Shown here one piece after another: positions 8,392 to 14,841 of a DNA stretch of 30,870 bases (its first letter is position 1; each line of letters begins with the position of its first letter). Source of the stretch: CAYHDV01 sp047619465 (lineage in GTDB: Bacteria > Patescibacteriota > Minisyncoccia > Phycocordibacterales > CSBR16-119); contig JBLHJW010000006.1 in NCBI GenBank assembly GCA_047619465.1, positions 1-30,870 on the forward strand. The letters run 5' to 3'. The position numbers and the translations under genes are program-made. The notes below the pieces were generated by a model. It did not search any database. It was not told the origin of the DNA and saw only the letters and a program-made list of their open reading frames with translations.

Positions 8392-9745
8392 AGCACAAAT
8401 ACTTTTTGCAGGTGGGGCAGAGTCTGTTACTGGGGCAAATTTTCTGCTCACATATAAAAATACAAAACTTCTTGTTGACTGTGGTTTGGAGCAAGGGAGC
8501 AAGATGGCAGAAGAGACAAACTGGGAAGCCTTTCCCTATAACCCCGCAGAGGTGCAAGCTCTGGTTGTTACACATGCTCACTTGGATCACATAGGAAGAA
8601 TACCAAAACTTATACAGGACGGCTTTCGAGGTGATATATACTCGACTCCAGCAACACGAGAAATAGTTGCCGTTATGCTTACAGACACCATCAAGATCCT
8701 AGGGCAAAGTAAATCTCATCCCGAGCTAGTAGATATGTATAACGAAAAAAACTTGAAAAAGGCTCTATCTATGTGGAAGGTTAAGAATTACCATGAAGAA
8801 TTTTCTATAGGAGATGTGGATATTATTTTCAAGGACGCTGGGCATATCTTGGGTTCTGTAATGGCTCAGATGCAAGTGGGAAGTAAGAAAGTATTGTTTA
8901 CTGGAGACCTAGGAAACTCGCCATCTCTAATACTCAAAGACACTGAGGAAATAGCAGATATTGACTATATGGTCATGGAAAGTGTCTATGGTGATAGAAA
9001 CCATGAAGAACGCGAGAGCAGGGAGGAAAATCTCTTAAAGGTCATAAATGAGGCTCATAAGGGTGGTGGAACGCTTCTTGTCCCAACCTTTTCACTAGAG
9101 AGGACACAAGAAATGCTATATATGTTGAATAATTTTGCTGAGAAAGGCCTCCTTCCAAGTATGCCAATATATGTTGATTCTCCACTAGCTATACGTGTCA
9201 CGAGAATCTTTAGAAGTAACACTGATATTCTGAACGATGAAGCAACAGCTGTTCTTACTCATGATGATGATCTATATGGCTTTCCTGGGTTGAAAGAAAC
9301 TTTGAAGGTTTGGGAATCAAAAGCAATCAATAGAGATCATGGGCCCAAGATGATTATTGCTGCTTCTGGAATGTCGGAAGGGGGTAGAATAGTTCATCAT
9401 GAAAAAAGATATTTAGGAGATCCAAATACCATAGTTCTGTTCACTGGTTACCAGGCTGAGAATACCGCAGGAAGAAAAATTCAAGACGGCTTAGAGACGG
9501 TTGAGATTATGGGTGAAGATGTCTCTGTTCGAGCGAAGATAAGAACAGTTAGTGGTTTTTCTGGTCATAAAGATTCAGATCACCTAGTGGAATTTGTAGA
9601 GCAAGTTAGCGGAAGTATTAAAACAGTTTTCCTTGCGATGGGGGAGTTGAAGGCTTCAACCTTTTTAGCCCAAAGACTCAAAGGTGAGTTAGGTGTAAAC
9701 ACTAGAGTTGTGCAAAAAGAGGAAGTCGTTGAGTTTGAAGTGTAA
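8384..9745 (+). CDS. Metallo-beta-lactamase/beta-CASP RNase (YSH1/CPSF-like)
   Basis: The 453-aa protein has the zinc-binding motif HAHLDH at residues 64-69, further metal ligands in DAGHILGS and FTGDLGN, and the beta-CASP domain (VDSPLAIRVTRIF, MIIAASGMSEGGRI, HHEKRYLGDPNT, FTGYQAENTAGR). The RNA-specificity C-terminal motif VSGFSGHKD carries the last histidine. Such enzymes cleave RNA in the cytosol as endo- and/or 5' exonucleases. The length fits the short bacterial members without a KH domain, which differ from RNase J by lacking its long C-terminal domain. The ATG lies 8 nt inside the upstream gene and there is no Shine-Dalgarno motif. Substrates are unknown; mRNA or rRNA processing is a reasonable inference. 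Confidence 0.9.
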   Translation: MNKAQILFAGGAESVTGANFLLTYKNTKLLVDCGLEQGSKMAEETNWEAFPYNPAEVQALVVTHAHLDHIGRIPKLIQDGFRGDIYSTPATREIVAVMLTDTIKILGQSKSHPELVDMYNEKNLKKALSMWKVKNYHEEFSIGDVDIIFKDAGHILGSVMAQMQVGSKKVLFTGDLGNSPSLILKDTEEIADIDYMVMESVYGDRNHEERESREENLLKVINEAHKGGGTLLVPTFSLERTQEMLYMLNNFAEKGLLPSMPIYVDSPLAIRVTRIFRSNTDILNDEATAVLTHDDDLYGFPGLKETLKVWESKAINRDHGPKMIIAASGMSEGGRIVHHEKRYLGDPNTIVLFTGYQAENTAGRKIQDGLETVEIMGEDVSVRAKIRTVSGFSGHKDSDHLVEFVEQVSGSIKTVFLAMGELKASTFLAQRLKGELGVNTRVVQKEEVVEFEV

Positions 9746-9758
9746 TATACTTAATACC

Positions 9759-10310
9759 ATGAAAAACACACACACAATTTGTATTGCAGGAGCAGCTGAT
9801 ATAACCCATCTCGGACTAGACGTTATAGATTCAGCTAGGGCCTTTGGAAAAATTCTAGCAAGTTCTGGTTCTATTATAAACACGGCGGCCTCAGGTGGTT
9901 TCTCTTTTTGGTGTGCCAAGGGTGTTCAAGAAAAGAGTGGCACCGTAATTGGTTTCTCTCCAGCATCTAATAAAGAAGAGCATTTAAATCTATACAGACT
10001 TCCTGTAGATCCCTTTTCTTCTGTTGTTTACACTGGCTTTGGTTTTCCTGGTAGGAACCTTATGATGATGAGGTCCTCGGATGCTCTCATCCTAGGTCCT
10101 GGTTATATTGAAACCTTTCATGAGTTCATTATGGCTCTAGAAGAAGGAAAGGTTATTGGGGTCTTAGAGGGTCCATGGGAGATAGATGATGCCATCCATG
10201 ATTTAATAGGAAAAAAGAGCAAGACAATGAATGTTATTTTTGATAAAGACCCAGAGAAACTACTGAAAAGAGTAATGAGTATTCTAGATGTAAACAAGTC
10301 AAAGCAGTAA
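9759..10310 (+). CDS. SLOG/LOG-fold protein (possible nucleotide-binding lysine-decarboxylase-like)
   Basis: The 183-aa protein begins IAGAADITHLG and continues with a Rossmann-like pattern: AFGKILASSGSIINTAASGGF, GFPGRNLMMMRSSDALILGPGYIETFHEF, then ALEEGKVIGVLEG. The order 'GS...NMxRSDAxIxxPGxxGTxxE' is that of the SLOG superfamily (LOG cytokinin-activating proteins, DprA, TIGR00725-type). The usual PGGxGTxxE is changed here to GPGYIETFHEF, so LOG phosphoribohydrolase activity is uncertain; nucleotide-derived ligand binding is the safer inference. The ATG at 9759 is chosen over an upstream TTG at 9708 because the fold starts there and the longer version would overlap the RNase gene. It is the third gene of the 7993-10310 cluster, 13 nt after the RNase stop. 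Confidence 0.7.
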   Translation: MKNTHTICIAGAADITHLGLDVIDSARAFGKILASSGSIINTAASGGFSFWCAKGVQEKSGTVIGFSPASNKEEHLNLYRLPVDPFSSVVYTGFGFPGRNLMMMRSSDALILGPGYIETFHEFIMALEEGKVIGVLEGPWEIDDAIHDLIGKKSKTMNVIFDKDPEKLLKRVMSILDVNKSKQ

Positions 10311-10316
10311 CGAAAA

Positions 10317-10341
10317 AATAAAAACGCCGTGAGGCGTTTTT
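10317..10341 (+). terminator. Intrinsic terminator
   Basis: AAAACGCC stem (10321-10328), GTGA loop, GGCGTTTT stem (10333-10340); it ends the forward cluster facing the rplT operon. Confidence 0.85.
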
Positions 10342-10382
10342 ATTACAACAAACGATAAGTATATAAAAGTTAAGATTTTATA

Positions 10383-10408
10383 ATATTCGAGTGCTGTTGT
10401 ACTATAAG
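10383..10408. repeat. Intergenic motif, copy 2 (ATATTCGAGTG...TATAAG)
   Basis: Matches 3601-3626 at 22 of 26 positions. It lies 13 nt beyond the 3' end of rplT. No function can be assigned. Confidence 0.5.
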
Positions 10409-10420
10409 TTTTAATACCTT

Positions 10421-10765
10421 CTATTTTATTGTATCCATAACTCTATTAAAGCTTTCTGGATGATTTTCCGCTAGATCAGAAAGAATTTTTCGATCAACCT
10501 CAATGCTTTTGCCTTTTAGTTTACCTATAAACTGTGAGTATGATATTCCAAACTCTCGGACTGCTGCATTTATCCTTGTCTGCCATAGTCTTCGTCGGTT
10601 AGACTTGTTGTCTTTTCGGTGAGCAAAAGAGTGATTAGCTGCTTTGTGAAGGGATTCCTTAGCAAGCTTCTCCTTTGTACTTCGTCCATGACGAAATCCC
10701 TTGGCTTGTCCAAGTATGTTCCTTCGTCGTTTTAGTGCATTTACTCCTCCTTTTACTCGTGGCAT
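10421..10765 (-). CDS. rplT: 50S ribosomal protein L20
   Basis: The 114-aa basic protein starts MPRVKGGVNALKRRRNILGQAKGF, followed by RRRLWQTRINAAVR and a C-terminal globular half ending in DRKILSDLAENHPESFNRVMD. This is the full typical length of L20, which binds 23S rRNA early in large-subunit assembly. It is the last gene of infC-rpmI-rplT, 35 nt after rpmI; the gap is A/T-rich with no Shine-Dalgarno motif. In many bacteria L20 represses this operon through the mRNA; no clear L20-binding mimic was identified here. Confidence 0.97.
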   Translation of the reverse strand: MPRVKGGVNALKRRRNILGQAKGFRHGRSTKEKLAKESLHKAANHSFAHRKDNKSNRRRLWQTRINAAVREFGISYSQFIGKLKGKSIEVDRKILSDLAENHPESFNRVMDTIK

Positions 10766-10800
10766 GGTTGAATTAGTTAAAAAAAATAAAGTTTATAAAA

Positions 10801-10992
10801 TTAGTATTTTGAATAAGGCATCAGTAGAGATTTTGCCTTTGGTGTCATCACAAAGTTGTTGTCAGTTCGTTGTCCCAACTGTTTCCTACGGCTCATCTTC
10901 GTATTGAAGTGACCAATACCTGCTTTTCGGGCTTTGATCTTACCGTTTTTTGTGACTTTAAGTCTTTTTGTAAGTGATTTGTTAGTTTTCAT
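10801..10992 (-). CDS. rpmI: 50S ribosomal protein L35
   Basis: The 63-aa basic protein begins MKTNKSLTKRLKVTKNGKI and contains the conserved GHFNTKMSRRKQLGQ segment; the length is normal for L35. It is the middle gene of the operon: 60 nt follow the infC stop and 35 nt precede rplT. There is no Shine-Dalgarno motif upstream of the ATG. Confidence 0.96.
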   Translation of the reverse strand: MKTNKSLTKRLKVTKNGKIKARKAGIGHFNTKMSRRKQLGQRTDNNFVMTPKAKSLLMPYSKY

Positions 10993-11052
10993 AAAAAAGT
11001 TTTATTCTGTAACAGGTCTATATTCTACACATATTACGATAATTATCAAGTG

Positions 11053-11670
11053 TTATTTGTCAGATGCCACTTCTTTAGATTCTGGCTCTGGTTTTGACTT
11101 ACTTTCTTTCTTCTTCTCAGCACTAGCTTTTTTCTTCTCAGCTGCTTCTTCCTTCTTTTTAGCTAGGTCTCTCTCTAGTGTAACCATGAGTCCTTTTGGT
11201 CCTTTTTTGTACGGGTCAGCTATTTTAAAGTTTTCTGAGATTAGATTAAGCACTCTTTCAAGTCTCTCTTGCTGGAATTCTTTAGTTGTACCTTTCTCTC
11301 GCCCTCGGAGGTATAGCTCAACTTTTATTCTATGACCTTCTCCTAACCACTCTGAAGCCCTCCTGGCTTTTAGCGCCAAGTCATGATCACCTGTTGTAAC
11401 CTTGATCTGAATGCTCTTTGTTTCAGTTCTGTGTGATTTTGCCTTTGCTTCTTTAGCTTTCTTTTTTGTAGAGTACTGGTACTTTCCATAGTCCATTATT
11501 TTTGCAACAGGAGGTTTTGCTTTTGGTGAGATTTCTATAAGATCCATCCCCATTTCTTTGGCTTTAGCCAGAGCTTCTGTTGACGAAACAACACCCAGAG
11601 TCTCACCGTCTTCCATAATGACCCGGAGCTCTCTTGATCTTATTTGATTGTTTATTCTTGCTTGATCCAA
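11053..11670 (-). CDS. infC: Translation initiation factor IF-3 with basic/acidic tail
   Basis: The N-domain reads ARINNQIRSRELRVIMEDGETLGVV then DLIEISPKAKPPVAKIMDYGKYQY, followed by the linker helix and the C-domain (SIQIKVTTGDHDLALKARRASEWLGEGHRIKVELYLRGRE). IF-3 binds the 30S subunit and controls start-codon and initiator-tRNA selection. The 205-aa length exceeds the usual 170-180 because of a charged, low-complexity tail of about 40 residues (repeated KKKE and EKKK, then PEPESKE). The start is TTG: an in-frame TAA lies two codons upstream and no ATG precedes the conserved N-terminus. A non-ATG start on infC is typical and supports IF-3 autoregulation by start-codon discrimination. It heads infC-rpmI-rplT. 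Confidence 0.95.
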   Translation of the reverse strand: MDQARINNQIRSRELRVIMEDGETLGVVSSTEALAKAKEMGMDLIEISPKAKPPVAKIMDYGKYQYSTKKKAKEAKAKSHRTETKSIQIKVTTGDHDLALKARRASEWLGEGHRIKVELYLRGREKGTTKEFQQERLERVLNLISENFKIADPYKKGPKGLMVTLERDLAKKKEEAAEKKKASAEKKKESKSKPEPESKEVASDK

Positions 11671-11704
11671 GGTGTTTTAGTTTAAGTTTTAATAACTTTT
11701 ATAA

Positions 11705-11722
11705 AAGGCCCTTTAAGGCCTT
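11705..11722 (-). promoter_or_regulatory. Hairpin in the infC leader
   Basis: AAGGCC and GGCCTT form a 6-bp stem with a 6-nt loop inside the predicted 5' UTR (about 11730 to 11671). On the transcribed strand it is followed by TTTTATAAAAG, so it could act as an attenuator or terminator-like leader element. Confidence 0.45.
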
Positions 11723-11736
11723 AAGTTAGCGTGATT

Positions 11737-11765
11737 ATTTTAGCGTAATATGTATAATATGTCAA
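11737..11765 (-). promoter_or_regulatory. Promoter of infC-rpmI-rplT
   Basis: On the reverse strand TTGACA (11765-11760), a 17-nt spacer, then TAAAAT (11742-11737). This is one of the best sigma70-type matches in the window; the predicted start near 11730 gives a leader of about 60 nt. Confidence 0.8.
11753..11758 (+). promoter_or_regulatory. -10 element of truB, inside the infC promoter
   Basis: TATAAT lies within the spacer of the reverse infC promoter. It is 13 nt before the truB ATG, giving a leader of only a few nucleotides. No good -35 is seen. Confidence 0.55.
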
Positions 11766-11771
11766 CGAGTC

Positions 11772-12479
11772 ATGATTAAAAAAACCCTTATGCTGCAAAA
11801 GAGAAAAGGAGAAACACCGCTTGCTTGTATGGAGCGTTTTCGTAGCGGGAACCCAAATTATATTGGTCTACCTATGACCTATGCTGGAAGACTGGATCCT
11901 ATTGCTACGGGAGAACTACTTGTTCTGGTTGGAGATGAATGCAAGAAAAAAGAAGAGTATCTAGGTTTAGACAAAGAGTATGAAGCTACCATTTTGTTTG
12001 GTTTTCAGACGGATTCATTTGATGTTCTAGGACTTTCAGAATCCAAAGACCTAATTCCCAAGGAAGAGGTTGCTAGAAAATTATTAGAGTTCGTAGGTAA
12101 ATTTTCTCAAACATACCCTCCTTATTCTTCAAAGACCGTAAACGGTAAACAGCTTCATGAGTACGCTAGGGCGGGTGATATCGATTCAATAGAACTACCA
12201 ACAAAGAATGTTGAGATATATAGCATAGAGAGCATTGATTTTGATCATCTAACCACTGATGATCTGATAAAAGAGGTATCAGAAACCATCCAATCTGTGG
12301 TTGGAGACTTTCGTCAGAAGGAGACCACAAGAACCTGGCAAGAATTGCTGCAGACAGAAACCAACCACCTAATTGTTCAATTCAAGATAAAAGTTTCATC
12401 TGGAACATATATAAGGAGTATCGCAAACAATCTCGGAGGGACACTCCTACGGCTAAACAGAACAAAAATTTTCAATTAA
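11772..12479 (+). CDS. truB: tRNA pseudouridine(55) synthase TruB
   Basis: The enzyme isomerises U55 in the T-loop of tRNAs. The catalytic segment YAGRLDPIATGELLVLVG carries the nucleophile Asp42. KEYEATILFGFQTDSFDVLG, YPPYSSKTVNGKQLHEYAR and SSGTYIRSIANNLG are the other family motifs. At 235 aa it is a short form: it ends soon after the last motif and lacks a C-terminal PUA-like domain. The N-terminus (MLQKRKGETPLACMERFR) replaces the usual DKPxGxTS pattern, and the second motif region has HxGxLDP changed to TYAGRLDP; the Asp is kept. It is divergent from infC with overlapping promoters, so both translation-linked units may be co-regulated. Confidence 0.92.
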   Translation: MIKKTLMLQKRKGETPLACMERFRSGNPNYIGLPMTYAGRLDPIATGELLVLVGDECKKKEEYLGLDKEYEATILFGFQTDSFDVLGLSESKDLIPKEEVARKLLEFVGKFSQTYPPYSSKTVNGKQLHEYARAGDIDSIELPTKNVEIYSIESIDFDHLTTDDLIKEVSETIQSVVGDFRQKETTRTWQELLQTETNHLIVQFKIKVSSGTYIRSIANNLGGTLLRLNRTKIFN

Positions 12480-12491
12480 CAGATAAAAGAA

Positions 12492-12517
12492 AAAGCCACG
12501 ACATATGTCGTGGCTTT
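12492..12517. terminator. Bidirectional terminator (26-bp perfect palindrome)
   Basis: AAAGCCACGACAT and its exact complement abut, with A-rich and T-rich ends. It lies between the convergent truB and the reverse gene at 12539-13555. Confidence 0.8.
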
Positions 12518-12538
12518 CACCATCATCCTTAATTAGGA

Positions 12539-13555
12539 TTAGGCCTTTGGCTCCTCCTTTTTAGTAGAAGCCGCTTCCTTCACAACCTTCACAACCTTAG
12601 GTGTATCACCTTTGGTTTTAACCTTTTTAGGGGCTACCTCAACTTTAGCTTCTTTTCCCGCTACTGCTTTGCTAAGCTTGTCCGCAAAGTCAGATGTTGG
12701 CTTAGGTGCTTCAGAAGCATTCACTTCTTTTGCAGCTGGCACAGCATCCTTCTTTACTTCAACTTTTCTCGGCTTCGGGAATGTGATTCCGTGAGCAATT
12801 AAGTCACAAAACCCACCACTTTTTCCTCGGTTAAAGTTCCGTGCAAATAGAATGGCTCCACCAGTCAAACCTAAGGCCTTTTTATGGTTCTCAAATCCAA
12901 ACTGAGAAAGCTGAAGCATTACCGTCTTGCCTCTGGAGTCTTCTCCAAGGGCATAACCGTGAAGGAAGTTGACATCCTTAACCATGATCGCATCACGGCC
13001 TGTCACTCGACCTTTAGGCAGGTTGTGACCTGTGAAGAGGCGAAACTCACCATCGATTTTCAGTAGAGGGTCAACTTCTCCAACCTTCTCCATTTTGTCG
13101 ATCACAGCAGCCAATTCTTCTTCAAGCTCTTCATTGTTGAGTCCCGCAATTTTGATGTTGAATTCTTTATCCATCGAGTAATGCGTTTTCCACAAAGATC
13201 TTTCCATCAGCTTTAGATCAGGTCTTCTTGCTGACCCTGTGGCAACAACTCCAAATTCAGCTGTTCTGATTGTGAGCTTGCTTACCTCCACCAGTACTAT
13301 ACTGTTGGTTGAGTCCTTGGAGTGATCCAAAGGATTCGTGGTTTTTACCATTAGCTCAGTTCGATCACCAAGTCTCTCCAACACACATTTGCCACCTGAG
13401 CGGTAAAAGAACGTTGGGTTTCCTTTTTGGTTGAAAAAAATCAATTTTACTTCTCCATTAGCATCTTGCTTCTGGTCTTCTGCTAGATAGGCGCTAGCCG
13501 TAATAGCAGAAGGATTTTCAATACTGTTAACGTGCAAATTTCTTAACTTTTTCAT
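12539..13555 (-). CDS. Hypothetical protein with Lys/Ala-rich C-terminal tail
   Basis: Not recognised. The 338-aa product has a mixed alpha/beta N-terminal part (MKKLRNLHVNSIENPSAI, then GEVKLIFFNQKGNPTFFYR) and a middle with GYALGEDSRGKTVMLQLSQFGF and LTGGAILFARNFNRGKSGGF. From about residue 265 a low-complexity Lys/Ala/Pro/Val tail (KKVKTKGDTPKVVKVV) resembles nucleic-acid-binding tails. No TM or signal peptide is seen. The start is put at 13555 and not at the ATG at 13579, because the promoter TTGACA-17 nt-TAGTAT ends at 13580 and transcription should begin inside the longer version. It is single-gene, with a terminator after it. RNA or DNA binding is only suggested by the tail. Confidence 0.6.
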   Translation of the reverse strand: MKKLRNLHVNSIENPSAITASAYLAEDQKQDANGEVKLIFFNQKGNPTFFYRSGGKCVLERLGDRTELMVKTTNPLDHSKDSTNSIVLVEVSKLTIRTAEFGVVATGSARRPDLKLMERSLWKTHYSMDKEFNIKIAGLNNEELEEELAAVIDKMEKVGEVDPLLKIDGEFRLFTGHNLPKGRVTGRDAIMVKDVNFLHGYALGEDSRGKTVMLQLSQFGFENHKKALGLTGGAILFARNFNRGKSGGFCDLIAHGITFPKPRKVEVKKDAVPAAKEVNASEAPKPTSDFADKLSKAVAGKEAKVEVAPKKVKTKGDTPKVVKVVKEAASTKKEEPKA

Positions 13556-13579
13556 ATATCTGTTTTTAAGATTTACCAT

Positions 13580-13608
13580 ATACTATCATATATAGCACCC
13601 TTTGTCAA
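13580..13608 (-). promoter_or_regulatory. Promoter of the hypothetical basic-tailed gene
   Basis: Reverse strand TTGACA (13608-13603), 17-nt spacer, TAGTAT (13585-13580). It overlaps the ATG at 13579 and so favours the downstream ATG at 13555. Confidence 0.6.
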
Positions 13609-13613
13609 GCACT

Positions 13614-13643
13614 AAAAACCCACCCAATTATAGGGTGTTTTTT
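13614..13643. terminator. Terminator-like hairpin
   Basis: A5, CACCC (13621-13625), 7-nt loop, GGGTG (13633-13637), T6. It is flanked on both sides by A/T runs and lies upstream of the reverse promoter at 13580-13608, where it may insulate that promoter from reverse read-through. Confidence 0.65.
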
Positions 13644-13826
13644 GTAGTGTGGAGGCTCGTAGATGGATCATATTCTGTCAAAAGGTGGATTTATCGCTCT
13701 TGTTGATATCTGGAGTGATCCCGCAGTTTCTAATTCATTTCATTCATAAGAACTGCTGGACGCAGCTCGCCTTTTTTCGCTTCGCTCTAAAAATGGCTCC
13801 GCTGGTTCAACCCCCTCCAGCCCCAG
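13644..13826. other. Intergenic stretch with GC-rich tRNA T-arm-like block
   Basis: No credible gene. A forward 69-aa frame here has no family features and runs into the tmRNA terminator. Positions 13751-13826 are more GC-rich than the surroundings. They contain a small hairpin GCTG-GACG-CAGC and a segment GGTTCAACCCCCTCCAGCCCC that looks like a tRNA or tmRNA T-arm and acceptor 3' end on the forward strand, but no complete tRNA folds. An imperfect inverted repeat lies near 13727-13757. Confidence 0.4.
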
Positions 13827-13863
13827 TAAAACAAAAAGCTCCCAATACTGAGTATTGAGAGCT
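13827..13863 (-). terminator. Intrinsic terminator of ssrA
   Basis: On the reverse strand AGCTCTCAATACT pairs with AGTATTGGGAGCT (one G-U) and is followed by TTTTTGTTTTA. It starts 11 nt after the tmRNA 3' end. Confidence 0.9.
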
Positions 13864-13874
13864 GTTGTTTTATG

Positions 13875-14252
13875 TGGAGGTGGGGAGATTGAACCCCCGT
13901 CCATAAGGGCTACGATAATGAGTCTACATACATAGGCTATTTATTTTGTTTAGACAATACAGCTATTAAATAGACAAAACACTGTAAGGTCGATCTCTGA
14001 TTAATTTCAATATCAAGGCAGAAAATTCCTTGAGATCAATCTCGATGGGTATGATACTCGTTACGCCTTATCAAGAGTCAGACGAATGAGCACCAGCCGC
14101 AATTAAGCGAACGCTGGAGCAAAAGCACCCATAAAAGGTGATTTTACTTTAGAGTACTTGTTTCCAGGTACATTTTGAAGAGGTTTTATAAGTTTCTTCA
14201 ACTTAGTATGCACATTATTGTGAGATACCTATGTCGAATCAAGACACCCCCC
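13875..14252 (-). ncRNA. ssrA: Transfer-messenger RNA (tmRNA)
   Basis: Reverse strand, about 378 nt, one-piece. The 5' end reads GGGGGTGTCTTGATTCGACAT (5' tRNA-like signature with GATTCGAC) and the 3' end GGACGGGGGTTCAATC then CCTCCA; the ends pair as an acceptor stem. No genomic CCA. An H-type pseudoknot (AAGTT/AACTT with GAAGA/TCTTC) matches PK1. After it, a frame from GGA encodes GNKYSKVKSPFMGAFAPAFA then TAA, with the stop in the loop of the next helix, as in other tmRNAs. The last residues are certain; the first codon is inferred from its distance of about 11 nt after PK1. It rescues stalled ribosomes together with SmpB, whose gene lies 78 nt upstream on the same strand. Confidence 0.95.
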
Positions 14253-14289
14253 GAAATTCTCTGAAGTCTTACTTCTGGGGATTTCGGGG
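14249..14289 (-). promoter_or_regulatory. Hairpin overlapping the 5' end of tmRNA
   Basis: Reverse-strand CCCCGAAAT (14289-14281) pairs with ATTTCGGGG (14257-14249), a 9-bp stem enclosing a second hairpin GAAGT-AAG-ACTTC. The 3' arm includes the first G residues of the mature tmRNA, so a precursor would hide its acceptor strand. Confidence 0.6.
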
Positions 14290-14330
14290 AGATATATCAA
14301 ATTGTTTTCAATGTTCTAGCTGGGGAAGTA

Positions 14331-14771
14331 CTACTTTAGTGATCTCCCCAAGTCTCGCTCCTGGTCTCTTTTTTTAATAGTTTGGCGCTTGTCATGCTTT
14401 TTCTTTCCTTTAGCTAGTGCTATTTCTAGCTTTATATTCCTTCCTTTATTATACAACATAATAGGTAGTAAAGTCAAGCTCTGTCCTCTTTTAAATTCTT
14501 CAAACTTCTTTATCTCTGACTTTTTAACAAGAAGCCTTCGGAGTCTTTTTGGGTCATAGTCTCCAGGGGTGTTTTTTTCTTGATATGGTTTGATAAAAGC
14601 ATTCTTCAAGAATACCTCACCTCCGTCCATGATTACATATGAACCATCGAGAGTTCCATCGCTTTTTCGGATGGATTTTACCTCATACCCAAAAAGCTCG
14701 ATCCCTGCTTCGAACTTCTCTACTATGGTGTAATCTCTACCTATTTTTTTGTTATTTATATAAATTGTCAC
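14331..14771 (-). CDS. smpB: SsrA-binding protein SmpB
   Basis: SmpB binds the tRNA-like domain of tmRNA and delivers it to stalled ribosomes. The 146-aa protein shows the family pattern: NKKIGRDYTIVEKFEAGIELFGYEVKSIR, then GSYVIMDGGEVFLKNAFIKPYQ, DPKRLRRLLVKKSEI and the C-terminal decoding tail KKKHDKRQTIKKRDQERDL. The start is GTG at 14771; no ATG fits, and TAGACT lies 6 nt upstream on the reverse strand as a possible -10, hinting at a leaderless message. It is directly upstream of ssrA and divergent from ftsH. Pairing of smpB with its RNA partner is a common arrangement. Confidence 0.97.
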   Translation of the reverse strand: MTIYINNKKIGRDYTIVEKFEAGIELFGYEVKSIRKSDGTLDGSYVIMDGGEVFLKNAFIKPYQEKNTPGDYDPKRLRRLLVKKSEIKKFEEFKRGQSLTLLPIMLYNKGRNIKLEIALAKGKKKHDKRQTIKKRDQERDLGRSLK

Positions 14772-14828
14772 CTGGTTAGTCTAGCATTTTTCTATTATTT
14801 TTTCGATTGTTTAGAGTCTTTGTTCATG

Positions 14829-14841
14829 TATAATGTCTCTT
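14829..14841 (+). promoter_or_regulatory. -10 element of ftsH, leaderless spacing
   Basis: TATAAT at 14829-14834 is followed by 7 nt (GTCTCTT) and ATG at 14842. An upstream in-frame ATG at 14833 overlaps the -10 itself and would lie before the transcription start. TTGTTT about 16 nt upstream is a possible -35. Confidence 0.75.

Noticed and set aside
13649..13858. 69-aa forward reading frame
   Set aside because: It ends inside the tmRNA terminator, lacks a promoter or domain, and overlaps a GC-rich RNA-like block.
14833..14841. Upstream ATG as ftsH start
   Set aside because: It overlaps the TATAAT box, so it would precede the transcription start; the ATG at 14842 has the recurrent 7-nt spacing.
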